Assembly (NCBI GenBank): GCA_012842275.1
Contig: DUSK01000099.1
Coordinates: 1-53,580, forward strand
DNA length: 53,580 bases
Direction: 5' to 3'
Origin: Syntrophaceticus sp.
Lineage (GTDB): Bacteria; Bacillota; DSM-12270; Thermacetogeniales; Thermacetogeniaceae
The position numbers and the translations under genes are program-made. The notes beneath the pieces were generated by a model. That model was given only the letters and a program-made list of their open reading frames with translations, had not been told where the DNA came from and did not search any database. Positions 49,594 through 53,580 of this stretch are shown one piece after another; positions within the stretch are counted from its first letter, which is position 1, and every line of letters starts with the position of its first letter.

Positions 49594-50733
49594 TTGTCGG
49601 ACCATGAACTATTTATGGCAAGAGCCCTTAAACTGGCTGAATTAGGACGGGGTCAAACCAGTCCCAATCCACTTGTGGGTGCTGTTGTGGTAAAAAACGG
49701 TGAAATTGTAGGAGAAGGATATCACCAGAAGGCCGGTTTACCCCATGCAGAGATAAACGCTCTGCGGGAAGCGGGAGAAAGGGCTCGTGATGCTGTACTT
49801 TACGTTACTCTGGAGCCGTGCTGTCATTACGGACGAACCCCACCTTGTACAAAGGCCATTATAGAAGCGGGAATCCGAGAAGTGATAGTGGGGGTTACTG
49901 ATCCCAATCCTCAGGTTGCAGGAAAGGGAATCAGAATACTGCAGGAGTCGGGGATTAGGGTTCAGTTGGGTGTTTTGGAAGAGGAAGCCCGCAGGCAGAA
50001 TGAGGCTTTTTTCAAATATATCCGAACTAAACTGCCATTTGTCACACTAAAAGCCGCTGTTTCTCTTGATGGCAAGATCGCCACTGTATCCGGAGATTCC
50101 AAGTGGATTACCGGTGAAAAGGCGCGTCAGTTGGTTCATAGACTGCGAGCCGAAAGTGATGCTGTTCTTACCGGGATCGGCACTGTTTTGGCTGATGATC
50201 CTTTATTAAATGTGAGGCTCCCTGGCTATAAGGGCCGGCAACCGGTTAGAGTTGTTGTTGACAGCAGTTTGCGCATTCCTGAGGAATCACAATTGGTTCA
50301 AACCGCTGCTCAGATACCAACTGCTGTAGCAGTGATCAAAGGAAATTACAGCAGGGAAAAGAGGGCGAGGCTGGAAGCAGTTGGTGTAGAGGTTTGGGAA
50401 CTGCCGGCTTCTGAAGGGAGAGTGGATCTTAAATCTTTGCTGGGTTTGCTTGGACAAAAGGAGATAATGAATCTTTTGGTGGAAGGGGGTTCTTCTTTAA
50501 ATGCCGCTCTGATGGAAGGGGGACTGGTGGATAAATATATTATTTTTCAGGCGCCTTTGCTGATCGGAGGCAGCAAGGCTCCAGGGGTTTTCGGGGGAAA
50601 AGGGTTTTCCAGGATAAAGGATTGTCTGCGGCTATCCCCTGTTTTCACAGAAAGGGTAGGAGGGGATATGATGATCACTGCCTACTCGGAGTGGAGGTCG
50701 GAGGGTTCATCAATGGCAGCCAAAAAGGGGTGA
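49594..50733 (+). CDS. ribD: Bifunctional riboflavin deaminase/reductase
   Basis: GLPHAEINALREAG; LEPCCHYGRTPPCTKAIIEAG; VTLKAAVSLDGKIATVSGDSKWITGEKAR. TTG start. Confidence 0.97.
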   Translation: MSDHELFMARALKLAELGRGQTSPNPLVGAVVVKNGEIVGEGYHQKAGLPHAEINALREAGERARDAVLYVTLEPCCHYGRTPPCTKAIIEAGIREVIVGVTDPNPQVAGKGIRILQESGIRVQLGVLEEEARRQNEAFFKYIRTKLPFVTLKAAVSLDGKIATVSGDSKWITGEKARQLVHRLRAESDAVLTGIGTVLADDPLLNVRLPGYKGRQPVRVVVDSSLRIPEESQLVQTAAQIPTAVAVIKGNYSREKRARLEAVGVEVWELPASEGRVDLKSLLGLLGQKEIMNLLVEGGSSLNAALMEGGLVDKYIIFQAPLLIGGSKAPGVFGGKGFSRIKDCLRLSPVFTERVGGDMMITAYSEWRSEGSSMAAKKG

Positions 50734-50737
50734 TTGT

Positions 50738-51385
50738 TTGTTTACAGGACTGGTGGAAGATAGGGGTATCGTTCGAGGGATTAATAAGGGGCATCTCTCT
50801 GCTTCTCTGCAAATTGAGTCTAGTATAATATGTGAAGACTTGAAAGTGGGGGATAGTATAGCTGTTAATGGGGTTTGTCTCACAGCTGCTTCTTTAAGCG
50901 GCAGAACTTTTTATGCTGATGTGATGGCGGAAACCCTTGCTAAGACAAATTTAGGTCTGTTAAAGGAAGGGGACCAGGTAAACTTAGAGAGGGCTTTAAA
51001 GATAGGAGGCAGGTTGGGTGGACACTTTGTGACCGGGCATGTGGATGGTGTAGGAGAGATTCTGAGTATATACAAGCGGGGGATTTCAACAGAGATATGG
51101 GTGAAAATGCCTGCAGAACTGCAGCCATATCTAACCCCCCAGGGTTCTGTAACAGTTGATGGCACCAGTCTTACCATTGCAGAACTGCTTACTTCTTCAT
51201 TCAAGGTGAGCTTAATACCCCATACTCTGGAAAAAACTATTTTGGGGTTGAAGAAGACAGGGGATCTGGTAAATATTGAGGCAGATATTTTGGGTAAGTA
51301 TGTGTTCTTTCTTCTGGGGAAAGGAACAGAAGATAAGAAAAGGGATTTTACAGTGGATTTTCTTGCGGAACATGGATTTATCTAA
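50738..51385 (+). CDS. ribE: Riboflavin synthase, alpha chain
   Basis: [59 protein letters not shown] start. Confidence 0.95.
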   Translation: MFTGLVEDRGIVRGINKGHLSASLQIESSIICEDLKVGDSIAVNGVCLTAASLSGRTFYADVMAETLAKTNLGLLKEGDQVNLERALKIGGRLGGHFVTGHVDGVGEILSIYKRGISTEIWVKMPAELQPYLTPQGSVTVDGTSLTIAELLTSSFKVSLIPHTLEKTILGLKKTGDLVNIEADILGKYVFFLLGKGTEDKKRDFTVDFLAEHGFI

Positions 51386-51402
51386 GGGAGGGAGCGAAAT
51401 TA

Positions 51403-52614
51403 ATGGCAAAGGAATCTTTTGATACGATTGAAGAAGCCATCGCAGAGATAGCTGCGGGACGCATGGTTATTGTTGTTGATGATGAAGATAGGGAAAATGA
51501 GGGTGATTTGATTCTAGCAGCAGAAAAGGTGACACCTGAGGCCATCAACTTTATGGCAGTCCATGCTCGTGGCCTGATTTGCGCTCCTATGACCGGAGAG
51601 CGCCTGGATGAATTGGAACTCCATCAGATGGTGGCAAACAACACAGACAATATGGAAACAGCCTTCACTGTATCTGTTGATGCTGTCACTACAACAACTG
51701 GTATCTCCGCTTTTGAACGGGCTGAAACCATAAGGGCTTTAGTGGACCCCAAAACAGCACCGTCTGATTTAAGGCGTCCTGGTCATGTCTTTCCTCTGCG
51801 GGCAGTAGAAGGCGGTGTTCTGCGGAGAGCAGGACATACTGAGGCTTCTGTAGACCTGGCCCGCTTAGCAGGCCTTTATCCGGCAGGTGTGTGCTGTGAG
51901 ATTATGAATGAGGATGGGACTATGGCCCGTGTTCCACAGCTTTTTAAGTTTGCTGAAAAACACAATTTGAAGATCATTACTATAGCAGATTTGATCGAAT
52001 ACCGCCGCCATACTGAAAAACTGGTACGGAGAATAACAGAAGCCCACCTGCCAACAAAGTATGGCGATTTTACTGCTGTAGCCTATGAGAATTTGCTGGA
52101 CCATACCTGCAATATTGCCTTGGTACAGGGAGATATAAGTACTGCTGAACCTGTTTTAACCCGGGTGCACTCTGAGTGTTTAACCGGAGATGTTTTCGGT
52201 TCTCTCCGCTGTGACTGTGGTGAGCAGTTGGCACAGGCAATGCGCATGATCTCCGCTGAGGGGAGAGGAATACTGCTTTACATGCGGCAGGAGGGAAGGG
52301 GAATTGGTCTGTTGAACAAAATCCGGGCCTATAAGCTGCAGGATGAGGGAAGTGATACAGTTGAAGCCAATGAACTGCTGGGGTTCCCTCCGGACCTGCG
52401 GGATTATGGCATAGGGGCCCAAATTCTCGTGGACCTTGGTGTTAAAAAACTGAGGCTGATGACCAACAACCCCCGTAAAATTAAGGGACTGCAGGGTTAC
52501 GGTTTGGAGATTGTGGAAAGGGTTCCTATCGAGATGCCGCCGAGGGCTGAAAACAAGCGGTATCTTCAAACAAAAAAGGAAAAAATGGGACATTTTTTAG
52601 CCCTGAATAAATAG
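51403..52614 (+). CDS. ribBA: Bifunctional 3,4-dihydroxy-2-butanone-4-phosphate synthase / GTP cyclohydrolase II
   Basis: [88 protein letters not shown]. Confidence 0.97.
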   Translation: MAKESFDTIEEAIAEIAAGRMVIVVDDEDRENEGDLILAAEKVTPEAINFMAVHARGLICAPMTGERLDELELHQMVANNTDNMETAFTVSVDAVTTTTGISAFERAETIRALVDPKTAPSDLRRPGHVFPLRAVEGGVLRRAGHTEASVDLARLAGLYPAGVCCEIMNEDGTMARVPQLFKFAEKHNLKIITIADLIEYRRHTEKLVRRITEAHLPTKYGDFTAVAYENLLDHTCNIALVQGDISTAEPVLTRVHSECLTGDVFGSLRCDCGEQLAQAMRMISAEGRGILLYMRQEGRGIGLLNKIRAYKLQDEGSDTVEANELLGFPPDLRDYGIGAQILVDLGVKKLRLMTNNPRKIKGLQGYGLEIVERVPIEMPPRAENKRYLQTKKEKMGHFLALNK

Positions 52615-52629
52615 AAAGGAGTTATTAAA

Positions 52630-53100
52630 TTGCCGCAAATATTTGAAGGAAAATTACTGGGAGAGGGACTGCGTTTAGGAATTGTTGTATCAAGGTTTAA
52701 TGAGTTTATTACCAATAAGCTGTTGAGTGGGGCTCTAGACATGCTTAAAAGGCATGGTGTCAGCGAGGATGCGGTGGATGTGGCTTGGGTTCCAGGTGCC
52801 TTTGAAATCCCTTTGACCGCTCAAAAAATGGTTGAGCGCGGTTATGATGCGGTCATCTGCTTAGGAGCAGTGATCAGGGGGGCCACACCTCATTTCGATT
52901 ATGTAGCCAGTGAGGTTACCAAAGGAATCGCCCAGGTCAGCCTTGCTACAGGGGTGCCTGTGGTCTATGGTCTGATCACCGCAGATACCTTAGAACAGGC
53001 TATTGAACGGGCAGGGACAAAGGCGGGCAATAAGGGTGCTGACGCGGCATTGACTGCACTGGAAATGATCAATCTCTTCAAGGAATTGAAAGGGAAGTAA
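52630..53100 (+). CDS. ribH: 6,7-dimethyl-8-ribityllumazine synthase
   Basis: [81 protein letters not shown] start. Confidence 0.96.
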   Translation: MPQIFEGKLLGEGLRLGIVVSRFNEFITNKLLSGALDMLKRHGVSEDAVDVAWVPGAFEIPLTAQKMVERGYDAVICLGAVIRGATPHFDYVASEVTKGIAQVSLATGVPVVYGLITADTLEQAIERAGTKAGNKGADAALTALEMINLFKELKGK

Positions 53101-53101
53101 G

Positions 53102-53580
53102 ATGCGGATCGGTATTATCAGTGATACACATGGGTCACTTTCCTGCTGGCAGAAGGTAATGTCTACTCTTTTTCAGGATGTTGACCTGATTGTTCATGCG
53201 GGGGACATCCTTTACCACGGCCCCCGCAATCCACTCCCTGAAAATTATCAACCCCGTGGACTGGCAGAAGCAGTCAACAATTTGTCAGTACCCCTTGTTA
53301 TTGCTCAGGGAAACTGTGATGCAGAAGTTGATCAGATGATGATCAATTGGCCCCTCCAGGCTCCATATGCCTTTCTGCAAATAGAAAACCTGCGCATCCT
53401 AGTCAATCATGGGCACAGCTTAAGTGCCGCTGAAAGGGAGGCACAGGCTCATAGGTTTAAGGTTCAGTTATTTGTTTTTGGACACACACATATCCCCCTT
53501 TTGGAAAAGAAGGAGGATATCATCTATCTCAATCCAGGATCGCCGTCCCTACCTAAAGAGATTTGGGAACCAACAGCCGC
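53102..53580 (+). CDS. YfcE-like metallophosphoesterase (3' end outside window)
   Basis: Reading from ATG 53102: MRIGIISDTHGSLSCWQKVMSTLFQDVDLIVHAGDILYHGPRNPLPENY...IAQGNCDAEVD...NHGHS...FGHTHIPLLEKKEDIIYLNPGSPSLPKE. Open to the window end, so missing from the ORF track. Confidence 0.9.
   Translation, partial: MRIGIISDTHGSLSCWQKVMSTLFQDVDLIVHAGDILYHGPRNPLPENYQPRGLAEAVNNLSVPLVIAQGNCDAEVDQMMINWPLQAPYAFLQIENLRILVNHGHSLSAAEREAQAHRFKVQLFVFGHTHIPLLEKKEDIIYLNPGSPSLPKEIWEPTA

Noticed and set aside
53102-53580. No ORF listed after ribH
   Set aside because: A yfcE-type ORF is present; it is unlisted only because it runs off the window.

Overview
The window is a gene-dense, mostly + strand chromosomal segment that looks like an anaerobic, low-GC Gram-positive (Firmicutes/Clostridia-type) core genome. 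No rRNA, tRNA, CRISPR array, transposase or prophage was recognised. From left to right it holds: (1) the 3' end of nrdD, a lone beta-class DNA methyltransferase, and nrdG; (2) a ylm-type cell-division cluster (pgeF, HMA protein, HlyD-like protein, yggS, sepF, proC, yggT, DUF167) followed by a T-box-controlled ileS; (3) an ACT protein, DUF711, DUF5665, a TraR/DksA protein, a GT4 glycosyltransferase, lspA and rluD; (4) a complete pyr operon, pyrR-pyrB-pyrC-carA-carB-pyrK-pyrD-pyrF-pyrE, with two PyrR-type attenuators; (5) a PadR/HAAS pair, rqcH on the minus strand, and dapF-dapL; (6) yicC-remA-gmk-rpoZ-coaBC-metK-priA-def-fmt-rsmB; (7) an FHA / FHA-SEDS fusion / PBP / PASTA-kinase operon followed by rsgA-rpe; (8) an FMN-riboswitch-controlled ribD-ribE-ribBA-ribH operon and the start of a yfcE-type phosphoesterase. 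The strongest unusual signals are: a CarA whose glutaminase catalytic triad (Cys/His/Glu) reads Ala/Tyr/Leu while the rest of the gene is intact, which suggests an ammonia-dependent carbamoyl-phosphate synthetase; an FHA domain fused to an FtsW/RodA (SEDS) polymerase inside a Ser/Thr-kinase operon with no PP2C phosphatase; a solitary methyltransferase between nrdD and nrdG; and a PriA that appears to lack the winged-helix region. All calls come from reading the sequence; no database search was run.
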